Assembly: GCF_023016045.1 (NCBI RefSeq) | Contig: NZ_JALKAP010000002.1 | Coordinates: forward strand, 186,001-250,000 | Direction: 5' to 3' | Source: Marinobacter sp. S6332 | GTDB lineage: Bacteria; Pseudomonadota; Gammaproteobacteria; Pseudomonadales; Oleiphilaceae | Length of the DNA: 64,000 nucleotides | In this document: piece after piece, positions 28,078 through 37,183 of the stretch | Layout: each line of letters starts with the position of its first letter | Position numbering within the stretch: position 1 is the stretch's first letter | Notes under the pieces: generated by a model | Told to the model about the DNA's origin: nothing | The model's input: only the letters and a program-made list of their open reading frames with translations | Database searches by the model: none | Program-made: the position numbers and the translations under genes

Positions 28078-31059
28078 GTGACTTCATCTTCTAACAGCGA
28101 GGCCGATCAAGCAAAACCAAGCTCAGGTGCCGATGAAGATGCGCCTTCAGTTTCGCGCGCCCAAAGACTGGCCCTCGTATATCGTGCTCTGAACGAAATC
28201 AACCAAGCCATCATCCGAACACGTTATGAAGATGCGTTACTTCCTTTGGTGTGCAAAATTGCCAACGATGTCTGCGGTATCCAATTCAGCTGGATTGGAA
28301 TTGCCGACCTGAAAGATCACGCCCCCCTAGCGACTGCACAATTTCCCGTTAAACGGGGGGGCCAGCCTTTTGGTGTTTTGTCGGCTTTTCATGTGGATGG
28401 CGGTTTTTTCGACCGTGAGGTAACCGCCCTTCTCAATGAACTGGCTCTCAACATTACCTTCGCATTCGACAGTTTTGATCGAGAGAGCGAGCGCCGCAAC
28501 GCATTGGAAGCACTGCGCTCCAGCGAGCAACACTTCCGAGCCTATTTTGAGCGCTCCATGTTTGGTATGGCGGCCTCCAGTCCAGCGAAAGGCTGGATTG
28601 AAGTCAATCAAGCACTGTGTGACATGCTCGGTTATACAGCTAAAGAGCTGATGGCCACAACATGGGCGGATGTTATCCATCCCGATGATATAGAGTTCAG
28701 TCACGCTCGCTACATGCAACTGGTCGAAGGCAAGGCTGATGAGCTATCCGTTGAAAAGCGGTTTATCCACAAATCCGGTTATTTTCTCGATACTCATTTA
28801 GCTGTGCGCGCAGTTCGACATGCTGACGGCAGTTTCGATTATGCGGTAGCGCTGATTGAAGACGTTTCGTTCCGCAAAATGGCCGCACGGCGTGAACAAA
28901 TGCGACGGCAAACGCTGGAAAAAGTCGCGCGAGGCGGTTCATTAGAAGAAATCATGTCGCAGGTTATCGAGTCGGTCGAATCCATTTACTCAAACTCCAT
29001 GTGTTCCATTCTTCTTATGGACGATGAAGGAAAACACCTGTTCAATGGTGCAGCGCCCTCTTTACCCAGCTTTTTTACCGAAGCCATCAATGGCGTGAGC
29101 ATTGGCATAGGCGTTGGCTCCTGTGGCACCTCAGCCTTTACCGGAAAGCGCACGGTTGTCGAAGACATCGCGTCCCACCCTTACTGGGAGAACTTTAAAG
29201 GCCTTGCCGCCGAGGCGGGTCTCGGCTCTTGCTGGTCGGAACCGATACATGCGGCGTCTGGTAACGTCTTGGGCACCTTCGCGATCTACCGCAAGGAACC
29301 CTGCGCTCCAGACACGCAAGAAATCGCCTTGATTGAGAGCGCCGCCAATCTTGTTGGGATCGCTATTGAGCGGGCACACGCTCAGGAAGAACTTCATCTC
29401 GCGTCTTCCATCTACCGCAACAGCTCGGAAGCCGTGATGGTTACCGACACCCACAACCGTATTGTTGCAATCAACCCTGCCTTTACCAAAGTCACCGGTT
29501 ACACTCTTGAAGACACACGTGGCAAAGACCCCTCCATTCTCCACTCCGGCCGCCACAACGCCGAGTTTTTTCAGGCGATCTGGCAAGAAGTGGCCCAGCA
29601 GGGATTTTGGCAAGGCGAGGTGTGGAATCGCCGCAAAAATGGCGAGGCCTTTCCTTCGTGGCTCACCATTAACGTTATTCGAAATAAAAACGGTGATATC
29701 CAGAGGCACGTGGTGATAGGTTCGGACATCACTGGTAAGGTGCGCTCGGACGAACTGATTTGGCGCCAAGCAAACTACGACTTCCTGACCAACTTACCAA
29801 ACCGGTATATGTTTCAAGACCGCTTGGAGCAAGAAATTCGCAAGTCGCTACGCCAAGATTCATTGCTAGCGCTGTTGTTTATTGACCTCGACCACTTTAA
29901 AGATGTTAACGACACACTCGGACACCCAGTAGGCGACCAGTTGTTGGTGGAAGCAGCCGTTAGAATTAACAGTTGTGTGAGGGATTCAGATACGGTCGCT
30001 CGCATGAGTGGCGACGAATTCACCGTTATCCTCCCCCGGCTTGAAAATACGCTCGACGGTGAAAAGGTGGCCGAGCAGATCATTCGTGTGCTGGCAAAAC
30101 CTTACACTATTAATAATGAAACAATTTATGTTCAGGCCAGCGCTGGCATCACTTTCTGTCCAAACGACGCCGCAGAGGCATTTCAGTTAATCAGTAACGC
30201 CGATCAGGCTATGTACGCCGCGAAGACATCAGGGCGAAACCGCCTTGCTTACTTTACCCAATCACTACACGATGAAGCTCAGAACCGCCTTAAATTGCTG
30301 CATGATATGCGCTCAGCCGTTGAGAACCGGCAGTTCGAGCTCCACTTCCAGCCCATAATTGATCTTGCGAACGGGAATGTCTGCAAAGCTGAAGCCTTAA
30401 TACGCTGGAATCATCCAGAGCGCGGAATGATCAGCCCGGCCGAGTTTATTCCTCTGGCGGAAGAGTCTGGGTTAATTGTCAAAATCGGCGACTGGGTATT
30501 TAGAGAGGCTGCCGCTCAGGCAAAGCGCTGGTGTGAGTTATACGATATCGGGTTACAGATATCAGTGAATGTTTCGCCTGTGCAATTTCAAAGTGACGCA
30601 CTGAGTATTGCAGACTGGCTGCACCACCTGAGTGAAATTGGGTTGGATGCGAAGCATCTAAGTATCGAAATCACCGAGGGGCTGCTTCTGAATGCCAGCG
30701 ATGACGTTAAGGAAAAGCTACTTCGGTTCCGGGATGCAGGCATTCAGGTTGCTATTGACGACTTTGGCGTGGGCTATTCAGCGCTGTCTTATCTCAAGCG
30801 GTTCGATATTGACTACCTCAAAATTGACCAGTCTTTTATTCAGAATCTCGAAACAGACCAGAACGACCTGGTGCTTTCTGAAGCCATTGTGATGATGGCT
30901 CACAGGCTTGGCCTTCACGTTATCGCTGAGGGTGTAGAAACTCAGGCTCAGCGACACCTACTGTTGGAAATCGGCTGTGATCACGGCCAAGGGTACTTCT
31001 TCTCCCGCCCCCTGCCCGCTGCAGCATTTGAAGAGTTCTTGGCAAAACCGGTCGCCTAA
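28078..31059 (+). CDS. GAF-PAS-GAF-PAS-GGDEF-EAL c-di-GMP signalling protein
   Basis: 993 aa, soluble, GTG start. The order is a partial GAF-like start (30-145), PAS (about 150-270), GAF (280-435), PAS (440-560), GGDEF and EAL. The cyclase motif is degenerate (SGDEF, from residue 644) though an RxxD site (RDSD) precedes it. The phosphodiesterase part keeps EAL (772-774) and 'DDFGVGYSALSYLKRFDIDYLKID'. It is therefore more likely a c-di-GMP phosphodiesterase with a regulatory GGDEF domain than a cyclase. Two GAF and two PAS domains imply several input signals. Confidence 0.92.
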   Translation: MTSSSNSEADQAKPSSGADEDAPSVSRAQRLALVYRALNEINQAIIRTRYEDALLPLVCKIANDVCGIQFSWIGIADLKDHAPLATAQFPVKRGGQPFGVLSAFHVDGGFFDREVTALLNELALNITFAFDSFDRESERRNALEALRSSEQHFRAYFERSMFGMAASSPAKGWIEVNQALCDMLGYTAKELMATTWADVIHPDDIEFSHARYMQLVEGKADELSVEKRFIHKSGYFLDTHLAVRAVRHADGSFDYAVALIEDVSFRKMAARREQMRRQTLEKVARGGSLEEIMSQVIESVESIYSNSMCSILLMDDEGKHLFNGAAPSLPSFFTEAINGVSIGIGVGSCGTSAFTGKRTVVEDIASHPYWENFKGLAAEAGLGSCWSEPIHAASGNVLGTFAIYRKEPCAPDTQEIALIESAANLVGIAIERAHAQEELHLASSIYRNSSEAVMVTDTHNRIVAINPAFTKVTGYTLEDTRGKDPSILHSGRHNAEFFQAIWQEVAQQGFWQGEVWNRRKNGEAFPSWLTINVIRNKNGDIQRHVVIGSDITGKVRSDELIWRQANYDFLTNLPNRYMFQDRLEQEIRKSLRQDSLLALLFIDLDHFKDVNDTLGHPVGDQLLVEAAVRINSCVRDSDTVARMSGDEFTVILPRLENTLDGEKVAEQIIRVLAKPYTINNETIYVQASAGITFCPNDAAEAFQLISNADQAMYAAKTSGRNRLAYFTQSLHDEAQNRLKLLHDMRSAVENRQFELHFQPIIDLANGNVCKAEALIRWNHPERGMISPAEFIPLAEESGLIVKIGDWVFREAAAQAKRWCELYDIGLQISVNVSPVQFQSDALSIADWLHHLSEIGLDAKHLSIEITEGLLLNASDDVKEKLLRFRDAGIQVAIDDFGVGYSALSYLKRFDIDYLKIDQSFIQNLETDQNDLVLSEAIVMMAHRLGLHVIAEGVETQAQRHLLLEIGCDHGQGYFFSRPLPAAAFEEFLAKPVA

Positions 31060-31152
31060 AACTTCAAAATGCTGAACTGAGACCCCTGCCAAATCTGTTA
31101 GAATCGGCCCGAACTTTCCTCTCTGAACCGAAGTCCTAACAGGCCGTTATGC

Positions 31153-32046
31153 ATGAAGCTCAATCCCTTTAATACCCGTATTGGTCTAGCCCTTGGGGGC
31201 GGTGCAGCCAAAGGCATTGCTCACATAGGTGTTTTGAAGGCGTTTGAGGAAGAGCAGATACGGATTCACTGCATTTCGGGCACCAGCGTAGGGGCATTGG
31301 TCGCCAGTTATTACGCTTTCGGCCGCCCGGTGGACTCTATCCTTTCCATTGGTTCCGCTCTAAATCTATCCAAGATTCTCAACTTTACTTTGGAGCGTGG
31401 CGGCCTGTTCAGCACGCAGGCCATTCGGGACATGATTCACCGAGATCTGGGGGATTGCCGAATTGAAGATGCCAGCATTCCTCTGGCCATTTGCGCCACA
31501 GATATCGAAACCGGCGAGCAACTGATATTTAGGGAAGGGAATCTTGCAGACGCTGTGTGCGCATCCATGGCAGTACCCGGCTTGTTTGTACCGGTGGAGG
31601 TGGGTGGCCGGATTCTGGTAGATGGCGGACTGGTTGAAAATGTTCCAATTTCTCCATTGGCCCAAATGGGCGCGGGCATCACTGTAGCCGTTGATTTGAG
31701 CCATGTAAGCCGATACCAAAAACCAGAAGATACATTTGATGTCATCAGCAATGCCATCAACATCGCCATCGATTTTAATACCCGGAAGCAGCTAAAAAAC
31801 GCAGATATTGTAGTGCCGCTGGATTTAAGCCGGTATAGCCTCACTAACAACGCCAAATCTGTGAATGAGCTATACATGGAAGGCTATCACCCCATGATGA
31901 AGAAGATTCAACGTGTGCTCTGGTACAAACGGGCAAATGTTATTATGTATCTTTTCAAAGCCGCCAAAAAACTTCTGCCTCTGAAAGTGCCAGAGATTAT
32001 CAAAGACCTAAAAAGCCATGTTTTCGACCGCCGTCATCGCAGCTGA
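31153..32046 (+). CDS. Patatin-like phospholipase (RssA-type)
   Basis: 297 aa. The oxyanion loop GGGAAKG (15-21) is followed by the nucleophile elbow GTSVG (Ser45) and the DGG motif (Asp157) of the Ser-Asp dyad. Compact proteins of this kind (E. coli RssA/YchK) lack a signal peptide and act on lipids or acyl esters in the cytoplasm or at the membrane. The C-terminal 60 residues are basic. It lies 93 bases after the GGDEF-EAL gene and 90 before the GST gene, all on the plus strand. Confidence 0.9.
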   Translation: MKLNPFNTRIGLALGGGAAKGIAHIGVLKAFEEEQIRIHCISGTSVGALVASYYAFGRPVDSILSIGSALNLSKILNFTLERGGLFSTQAIRDMIHRDLGDCRIEDASIPLAICATDIETGEQLIFREGNLADAVCASMAVPGLFVPVEVGGRILVDGGLVENVPISPLAQMGAGITVAVDLSHVSRYQKPEDTFDVISNAINIAIDFNTRKQLKNADIVVPLDLSRYSLTNNAKSVNELYMEGYHPMMKKIQRVLWYKRANVIMYLFKAAKKLLPLKVPEIIKDLKSHVFDRRHRS

Positions 32047-32136
32047 CGACTTAAATCACAATCGCAGTGAACCAAAAAGCGATTTGCGGACTACTCTATA
32101 ACCCTACTCATTTTTGAATGCGAACGGAGCTTCTGC

Positions 32137-32805
32137 ATGATTACAGTTCATCACCTCAACAACTCTCGCTCACAACGTGTTCTCTGGATGCTGGAAGAGT
32201 TGGGAGTGCCCTACGAGATCCAGCATTACGAGCGCGACACCAAAACCATGCTCGCACCTGCAAGCCTTAAAAAAATACACCCATTGGGCAAATCACCGGT
32301 GATCACGGATGGTGATCTGGTGGTGGCAGAGTCTGGCGCTATTATCGAGTATCTTGCCCACACCTACGGTAAAGACACTATGCTGCCAGAGGCTGGCAGT
32401 CAGGCGTGGCTGGATTACACCTACTGGTTGCACTACGCAGAAGGTTCTTTGATGCCACCGCTGGTAATGCGGTTAGTGTTTGAAAAGGTGAAAACCAGCC
32501 CGATGCCGTTTTTTATCAAGCCCGTGGCGAAAGGCATTGCCGATAAAACCAATGAAGTGTTTATCGGCCCCATGATCAAAACACACTTAGATTTTGTTGA
32601 GTCCCATCTGGCAAAAAACACCTGGTTTCTTGGAGACAAACTCAGCGCTGCGGATATACAGATGAGCTTTCCGCTGGAAGCCTCAGTGGCTCGCGGTATC
32701 GTAGGCAAGAACCGGCCTAGCATCACAGAGTGGGTAAAGCGGGTTCACGCTAGGCCTACATACCAACAAGCGCTTGAAAAGGGCGGAGAATACGATTTCG
32801 CGTGA
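32137..32805 (+). CDS. Glutathione S-transferase
   Basis: 222 aa. The N-terminal thioredoxin-like domain runs 'MITVHHLNNSRSQRVLWMLEELGVPYEI', with the glutathione-binding 'HPLGKSPVITDGDLVVAESGAIIEYL' (cis-Pro and the ES pair). The all-helical C-terminal domain holds 'FLGDKLSAADIQMSFPL', the N-capping box of GSTs. It is a cytosolic detoxification-type enzyme; the beta/nu-like class and its substrate cannot be assigned. A strong hairpin with a T-run follows. Confidence 0.9.
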   Translation: MITVHHLNNSRSQRVLWMLEELGVPYEIQHYERDTKTMLAPASLKKIHPLGKSPVITDGDLVVAESGAIIEYLAHTYGKDTMLPEAGSQAWLDYTYWLHYAEGSLMPPLVMRLVFEKVKTSPMPFFIKPVAKGIADKTNEVFIGPMIKTHLDFVESHLAKNTWFLGDKLSAADIQMSFPLEASVARGIVGKNRPSITEWVKRVHARPTYQQALEKGGEYDFA

Positions 32806-32832
32806 GAGCTTAATGTCTATTTAGAATGGACA

Positions 32833-32862
32833 AAGGGAGGCAGGTGCCTCCCTTCAATTTTT
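32833..32862 (+). terminator. Rho-independent terminator after the GST gene
   Basis: AAGGGAGGCA at 32833-32842 pairs with TGCCTCCCTT at 32845-32854, giving an 8-10 bp stem, followed by CAATTTTT. It lies 28 bases after the GST stop and can also serve the convergent PEP-CTERM gene. Confidence 0.8.
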
Positions 32863-32872
32863 CTATGCGATG

Positions 32873-33454
32873 TTAGGACGCAGATTTGCGACGAGCAAAT
32901 CCTAGACCAGCTAGGCCAAGACCCAACAGTGCCAAGGTGCCCGGCTCAGATACCGATGCCGTTGTATTACCTTTCCAGATAACACCTGTGGCGTGGTCTG
33001 CACTGTTCGTTACCCAAAAGTTCAATCGGCCATTGCCCGCTATCAGAAATGGCGCCGCCACATAATCAAAGACATTTATAACCTGCTTCCAAGGCTGGCT
33101 GATGGAGTGATCCGCAGAATCAAAAAGAGTGACGCCTTGACTTTTAATCTTCAAAGTATCGTCATAAGACACGAACAATGAGTCAATAATTGTGTCAATG
33201 CCCGTCTGGTTCAGATCTTCTTCCCAAACGCGGTACCCTGCGTTATTAACGTTCCAGCTTGAAGTGTCTTGTATCCAAACCGCACCATCTAGAGCGGTAT
33301 GATGCGTCGGGTCGATATAGTGAGGATCGATCTGATCTGACAGAGAGCAACCAACGCAATTGTCGCCCATACTGGACATAAACGGCACAGCTTGTGCCGC
33401 GGCTGAGGCCAAGGTCAGTGCGACCACTCCTAAGGCTAGACTTAATGTTTTCAT
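32873..33454 (-). CDS. PEP-CTERM sorting domain protein
   Basis: 193 aa. A Sec signal peptide (residues 1-22, ending AAAQA) is followed by a beta-rich secreted domain with a CVGC pair, then the C-terminal sorting signal: SEPGT, a hydrophobic helix (LALLGLGLAGLGFA) and the basic RRKSAS tail. Such proteins are cut and anchored or released by exosortase EpsH/XrtA-type enzymes linked with exopolysaccharide. No exosortase gene lies in the window. The central domain was not recognised. A large inverted repeat lies upstream of its start. Confidence 0.85.
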   Translation of the reverse strand: MKTLSLALGVVALTLASAAAQAVPFMSSMGDNCVGCSLSDQIDPHYIDPTHHTALDGAVWIQDTSSWNVNNAGYRVWEEDLNQTGIDTIIDSLFVSYDDTLKIKSQGVTLFDSADHSISQPWKQVINVFDYVAAPFLIAGNGRLNFWVTNSADHATGVIWKGNTTASVSEPGTLALLGLGLAGLGFARRKSAS

Positions 33455-33502
33455 GTGCTTATTCCTTGTGTACGACGTTATGCTTTAAAACAAATGGGGC
33501 TC

Positions 33503-33573
33503 TATGCCATTGACATAGTTTTATTAGCAATATCCGAACCAAAAAAAATTATTGGATATAAAACAATGGCATA
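33503..33573. repeat. Long imperfect palindrome upstream of the PEP-CTERM gene
   Basis: TATGCCATTG (33503-33512) pairs with CAATGGCATA (33564-33573), with further inner pairing of GTTTTAT (33518-33524) to ATAAAAC (33558-33564) and TATCC to GGATA. It forms a long A/T-rich cruciform-like or hairpin structure about 50 bases before the start codon, possibly a regulatory site or a miniature element. Confidence 0.45.
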
Positions 33574-33652
33574 AACCAAATCGCTCTAAACAGCAGCGTC
33601 GCACAGACCTCACACGTGTATAAAAATCCGACACTAGTCGCTTGATAATCTA

Positions 33653-34108
33653 TTAACCGGCCAACGCAGCACGCACTTTCTTGCTCAGATGCCCCATATC
33701 CACCCGGCCTAGCACTTGAGGGCGCAGCTCATTCATCACATTGCCCATGTCCTGCATTCCCTTGGCGTCGGTGGAACTTATCGCCATACGAATCAGGCCA
33801 TCCAGGTCGTCTTCAGAAAGGGCGGCAGGCATGAACTCTTCAATGATCACCATTTCTGCTCGTTCTTTGTCGCCCAATTCTTCACGACCGGCATCATCAT
33901 ATTGAGTGGCAGCATCTCGACGCTGTTTGAGCATTTTATCCAACACTTTCAGGACATCCTCATCACTCAGCTCGCGGCGCTCGTCAATCTCGATCTGCTT
34001 AATGGCCGCCTGAGCCATGCGCAAAGTGACAAGACGGAGTTTATCCTTACTGCGCATCGCGTCTTTTACCGCGCTGGTCAGTTGCTCTTTGAGTGTTAGT
34101 TCAGACAT
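33653..34108 (-). CDS. yqeY: GatB/YqeY domain protein
   Basis: 151 aa, with AGGAAACAG before the ATG. It is the complete YqeY fold: 'KDAMRSKDKLRLVTLRMAQAAIKQIEIDERRELSDEDVLKVLDKMLKQRRDA' then the small helical C-terminal part ending 'VDMGHLSKKVRAALAG'. It is the free-standing relative of the tRNA-binding tail of GatB. It is often encoded near rpsU-dnaG, but not here. A role in tRNA or aminoacylation quality control is assumed from the fold only. Confidence 0.92.
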   Translation of the reverse strand: MSELTLKEQLTSAVKDAMRSKDKLRLVTLRMAQAAIKQIEIDERRELSDEDVLKVLDKMLKQRRDAATQYDDAGREELGDKERAEMVIIEEFMPAALSEDDLDGLIRMAISSTDAKGMQDMGNVMNELRPQVLGRVDMGHLSKKVRAALAG

Positions 34109-34316
34109 TATCTGTTTCCTACTCTATGGGTTAAGGGCGGTAAGTTTGCATGAAGCACAAGGGTAGATCTAGCGGATGTCGATAAGTTACGAGCACTTTA
34201 TCTGGGTGAAAGGCCAGCCACAAAAAAATTAGCCTGTCTAAGAGTGCGGCACTTTTATTTTGCCTCACGCCCCCAATATATAGAAAGATATCAGCCCCAC
34301 ACCGCAGGACATGACA

Positions 34317-34814
34317 ATGAACGAGATTCTCAAGAAGTTCCTTTTTGTCTCAAGCATTTACCTTCTAGCCCCTACCGCTGGGGCGTTTAATCTTGATGAA
34401 GCCATCGCCAGTGGTACACAAGCGCTCTCTTCCGCTACAGAGGTCAGTGGCGAAGCCCAGCAACTTCTAGGTCAGCTTGAGAACGACCTCGGCGTAACTG
34501 AAACTCAGGCAGCGGGCGGTACCGGTGCACTGTTGCAACTGGCAAAGAGCCAGCTGGGCGCAGATACAATGAACACGGTGAAATCCAAAGCTCCTGGCCT
34601 TTCTGGCTTGCTGGGTGCCGATAACAGCATGGGGTCAAGCCTGCTATCCAATATCTCATCCATGGATAGCGTGCAGTCCGCATTCTCAGCATTGGGAATG
34701 GATAGCGCCATGATCCAACAGTTTGTGCCGATTGTGATGGGCTTTTTGGGCGATCAAGGGGTTGGATCCGGACTGCTAGGTCAGCTTCAGGGCCTTTGGG
34801 CGCCTGCTAGCTGA
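34317..34814 (+). CDS. DUF2780 exported protein
   Basis: 165 aa from the second ATG (34317), which has AGGA seven bases before it. A signal peptide (about 1-23, ending TAGA) precedes a mature domain rich in Ser, Gly and Leu. The pattern 'GgtGALLqLAKsqLg...l...vPGlsgLLG' and the C-terminal 'MIQQFVPIVMGFLGDQGVGSGLLGQLQGLW' is DUF2780. It is a periplasmic or secreted helical-repeat protein of unknown role, found in many gammaproteobacteria. Confidence 0.8.
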   Translation: MNEILKKFLFVSSIYLLAPTAGAFNLDEAIASGTQALSSATEVSGEAQQLLGQLENDLGVTETQAAGGTGALLQLAKSQLGADTMNTVKSKAPGLSGLLGADNSMGSSLLSNISSMDSVQSAFSALGMDSAMIQQFVPIVMGFLGDQGVGSGLLGQLQGLWAPAS

Positions 34815-34825
34815 ATGGATAAACC

Positions 34826-35443
34826 TTGATTCGCTTGAAGGCACTCAGGAGCGGAAAGAGTCGTGGGCAAGCTAACCGAAAATCGCTGACGATCCGCCCC
34901 AAAAAACTCCCTTTCCGGCGGCGCCTTGCTCGTGCCTCTGTGGCATTGATCTATCGAGAAAGTGAAAGCAACGGAGTGGAGCTGCTGTTCATTCAGCGAG
35001 CTCACCGAGAGGGGGACCCTTGGTCTGGTGACATGGCCTTCCCAGGCGGGCGTATGCAACCAGAGGATGCCACACCGCGCGCTGCCGCAGTTAGAGAAAC
35101 CCTTGAAGAAACCGGCGTCGACCTGATGAGCCATGGCCGCTTCCAGCTCAGGCTGTCAGACCTTATTACCCGCCAACACAGCCGCTGGCGACCGATGGTA
35201 GTAACCCCCTATGTTTACGAGTGGCAAGGGCCGGAAACAGTATTGCCAAACCACGAAGTACAACAGATGGTGTGGATTTCTCTCGACTACCTTGCAGCCA
35301 AAGAGAATCAAGGCAAAATTCCATGGCGCACGCCCCTTGGAACATTAACGCTTCCATGCTGCCGGTATCAGGGCTACTGCATTTGGGGGCTGAGCTATAG
35401 CATGCTGCAAGAGCTGCTGGCGCTGGACTTAGACGAGCCTTGA
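34826..35443 (+). CDS. Nudix hydrolase, CoA pyrophosphatase-like
   Basis: Up to 205 aa with a TTG start; the true start may lie some codons downstream because the first 30 residues are basic and unconserved in look. The Nudix box is 'GGRMQPEDATPRAAAVRETLEETG', preceded by 'GDPWSGDMAFPGG', which resembles NudL-type CoA/NADH pyrophosphatases more than the classic MutT spacing. These enzymes cut CoA or its derivatives to phosphopantetheine and 3',5'-ADP. It follows the DUF2780 gene after 11 bases. Confidence 0.8.
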   Translation: MIRLKALRSGKSRGQANRKSLTIRPKKLPFRRRLARASVALIYRESESNGVELLFIQRAHREGDPWSGDMAFPGGRMQPEDATPRAAAVRETLEETGVDLMSHGRFQLRLSDLITRQHSRWRPMVVTPYVYEWQGPETVLPNHEVQQMVWISLDYLAAKENQGKIPWRTPLGTLTLPCCRYQGYCIWGLSYSMLQELLALDLDEP

Positions 35444-35463
35444 GCGCCGCCCCCTTGGAGACT

Positions 35464-35919
35464 TCAAAAAACAAACATCAAACCCGCAGTAACAACCCCC
35501 AAAAAGATGGATAGCCCGATTAGAACCTTCCACGGAAAGGGTGGCGGGGGTGGTTCATCGGCGAGCTGCTCTTCCAAGTAGTTTCTCAGTAACCTCGTAT
35601 TGCGAATATTGGCCTTAAAAACGGCATCAAAAGCGTCCCCCACTACGGGAATCAGGCCACCGAAAAAATCGACGCCCATGTTGCGCAACATGCGCAGCTT
35701 TACCTTCTTGCTGGCTCCCGCGCGCTGAGCTTCAATCAACACATAACTCGCCAGTACCAGCCCTACAGCGTCGCCTACAACCGGCAACAGACCGATTACG
35801 GCCTCTGCACCAATTTTAAATGGCGTGAAAGGGATATTAATGCTGTTGTCGGTAAACCGGCTGAACTTATCCAGCCGCTTAAGTATCGCCCTTTGCCGGG
35901 CCTCAGTTGGTTTATTCAT
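35464..35919 (-). CDS. DUF4112 membrane protein
   Basis: 151 aa. The DUF4112 core has two amphipathic glycine hairpins, 'AVIGLLPVVGDAVGLVLASYVLIEAQRAG' and 'VDFFGGLIPVVGDAFDAVFKANIRN', then a Pro-rich linker (EPPPPPFP) and a C-terminal membrane helix (about 129-151). Likely inner-membrane, unknown function. It is followed at 20 bases by the convergent Nudix gene and preceded by the alcohol dehydrogenase gene on the same strand. Confidence 0.85.
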   Translation of the reverse strand: MNKPTEARQRAILKRLDKFSRFTDNSINIPFTPFKIGAEAVIGLLPVVGDAVGLVLASYVLIEAQRAGASKKVKLRMLRNMGVDFFGGLIPVVGDAFDAVFKANIRNTRLLRNYLEEQLADEPPPPPFPWKVLIGLSIFLGVVTAGLMFVF

Positions 35920-35947
35920 TGCAAGCCTCTGGCGCGGCGACGTTGAA

Positions 35948-37102
35948 TTAATACGACTGGCGCATAATGTTTTCTATGGTTGCTGTCGACAAGGCAACCG
36001 GATTTGCCTTCATGGAAGATGAGCTAGCAGCTGCCTGTGAGGCTGAAAGAATGTGATCTTCCGTGACCCCAATCGAAGCAAGCCCGGGTAGGCCATTTTG
36101 CGCAATCCATTCACGGAACCGCAGCAGAGCCTGATCTGAGGACGTTTCAAATACCTCTGCAATCCAGCTAATCACCTGATCAATACGGGCCTTTTGCTCG
36201 GCGTCGACCACATTATCACGGTTTGCAGCTATGCCCGCCGGCAACAAAGCACCGCATATTGCTCCGTGGGGCGCACCACACAACCCGCCCAACGGCCCAG
36301 CAATGCCATGCACAACACCCAGTCCCGAGTTCGCAAGCGCGAGCCCACCAAATAGGCTCACCTGAGATAGAGCGTCACGCGCTTCTGTGGATTCTTCTTC
36401 CATCAATTGCTTTAACGCATGGAGGCCTTTGGGAATAGCTTCTTTACACAACATGTCCGTGAACAGGTTTGAGCGTAACGAGAGGTAAGGCTCTATAACC
36501 TGAGTTACGGCATCCAGCCCAGAATGCAAGCTGACCTCTCGGGGACAGTTATCAGTCAGTGCTGGATCTACCAAGGCTAAATCAGGAAGTAATTGGTAAT
36601 CTCGGAGGCTGACCTTGCGCTGGGCTTCCACAACATCGATAACCGCATTTCGAGTCACTTCCGCCCCTGTGCCCGAAGTGGTTGGCACCAGAATTAGCGG
36701 CAAGCGCCTCGCCGATAATGGCAACCCGCTACCGACAACCTCCAAATGACTCATCAAATCCGTCTGGCTTGGCAGCATGGCTGCAAGCACCTTAGCTGAA
36801 TCCATTACAGAGCCACCGCCAATACCAATCACTAGATCTATACCCAATGATTTGCCCTGATCAATAGCCGCCACTAGCGCTTTGAGATCTGGTTCCTTCT
36901 CAACGGACAAGGTCTGGGCAATATCAACTCCCTTGAGTGACTCGAATACCCCGGTAAGTCGGTCTGGATTTTTACCATGCACGATTAATGCGCGCCTACC
37001 CAGCTTTGCTGCCCGTTCGTTCAGTTGAGCTATCACCCCCCGCCCGAACAGGATCTCAGTCGGGGTTACCAAGCTAAATGTGCTTAACATAAACAGGGTC
37101 AT
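35948..37102 (-). CDS. Iron-containing alcohol dehydrogenase
   Basis: Up to 384 aa; an ATG four codons in (37088-37090) may be the real start because the first ATG abuts its AGG. The Rossmann-like N-terminal domain has 'GIGGGSVMDSAKVLAA' (NAD pocket) and 'TTSGTGAEVTRNAVI'. The C-terminal helical domain has the metal ligands (Asp/His) in 'LHSGLDAVTQVIEPYLS' and 'GVVHGIAGPLGGLCGAPHG'. It oxidises or reduces primary alcohols or aldehydes with NAD(P). It is similar to members annotated as lactaldehyde or maleylacetate reductases. Confidence 0.9.
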   Translation of the reverse strand: MTLFMLSTFSLVTPTEILFGRGVIAQLNERAAKLGRRALIVHGKNPDRLTGVFESLKGVDIAQTLSVEKEPDLKALVAAIDQGKSLGIDLVIGIGGGSVMDSAKVLAAMLPSQTDLMSHLEVVGSGLPLSARRLPLILVPTTSGTGAEVTRNAVIDVVEAQRKVSLRDYQLLPDLALVDPALTDNCPREVSLHSGLDAVTQVIEPYLSLRSNLFTDMLCKEAIPKGLHALKQLMEEESTEARDALSQVSLFGGLALANSGLGVVHGIAGPLGGLCGAPHGAICGALLPAGIAANRDNVVDAEQKARIDQVISWIAEVFETSSDQALLRFREWIAQNGLPGLASIGVTEDHILSASQAAASSSSMKANPVALSTATIENIMRQSY

Positions 37103-37183
37103 CCTGAGGATTTAAAGATGTTTCCACTCAACGCCACCGCTGCAAACCCATGCGCATTCAGAGCTAATAGGGTAACAGCCAGA

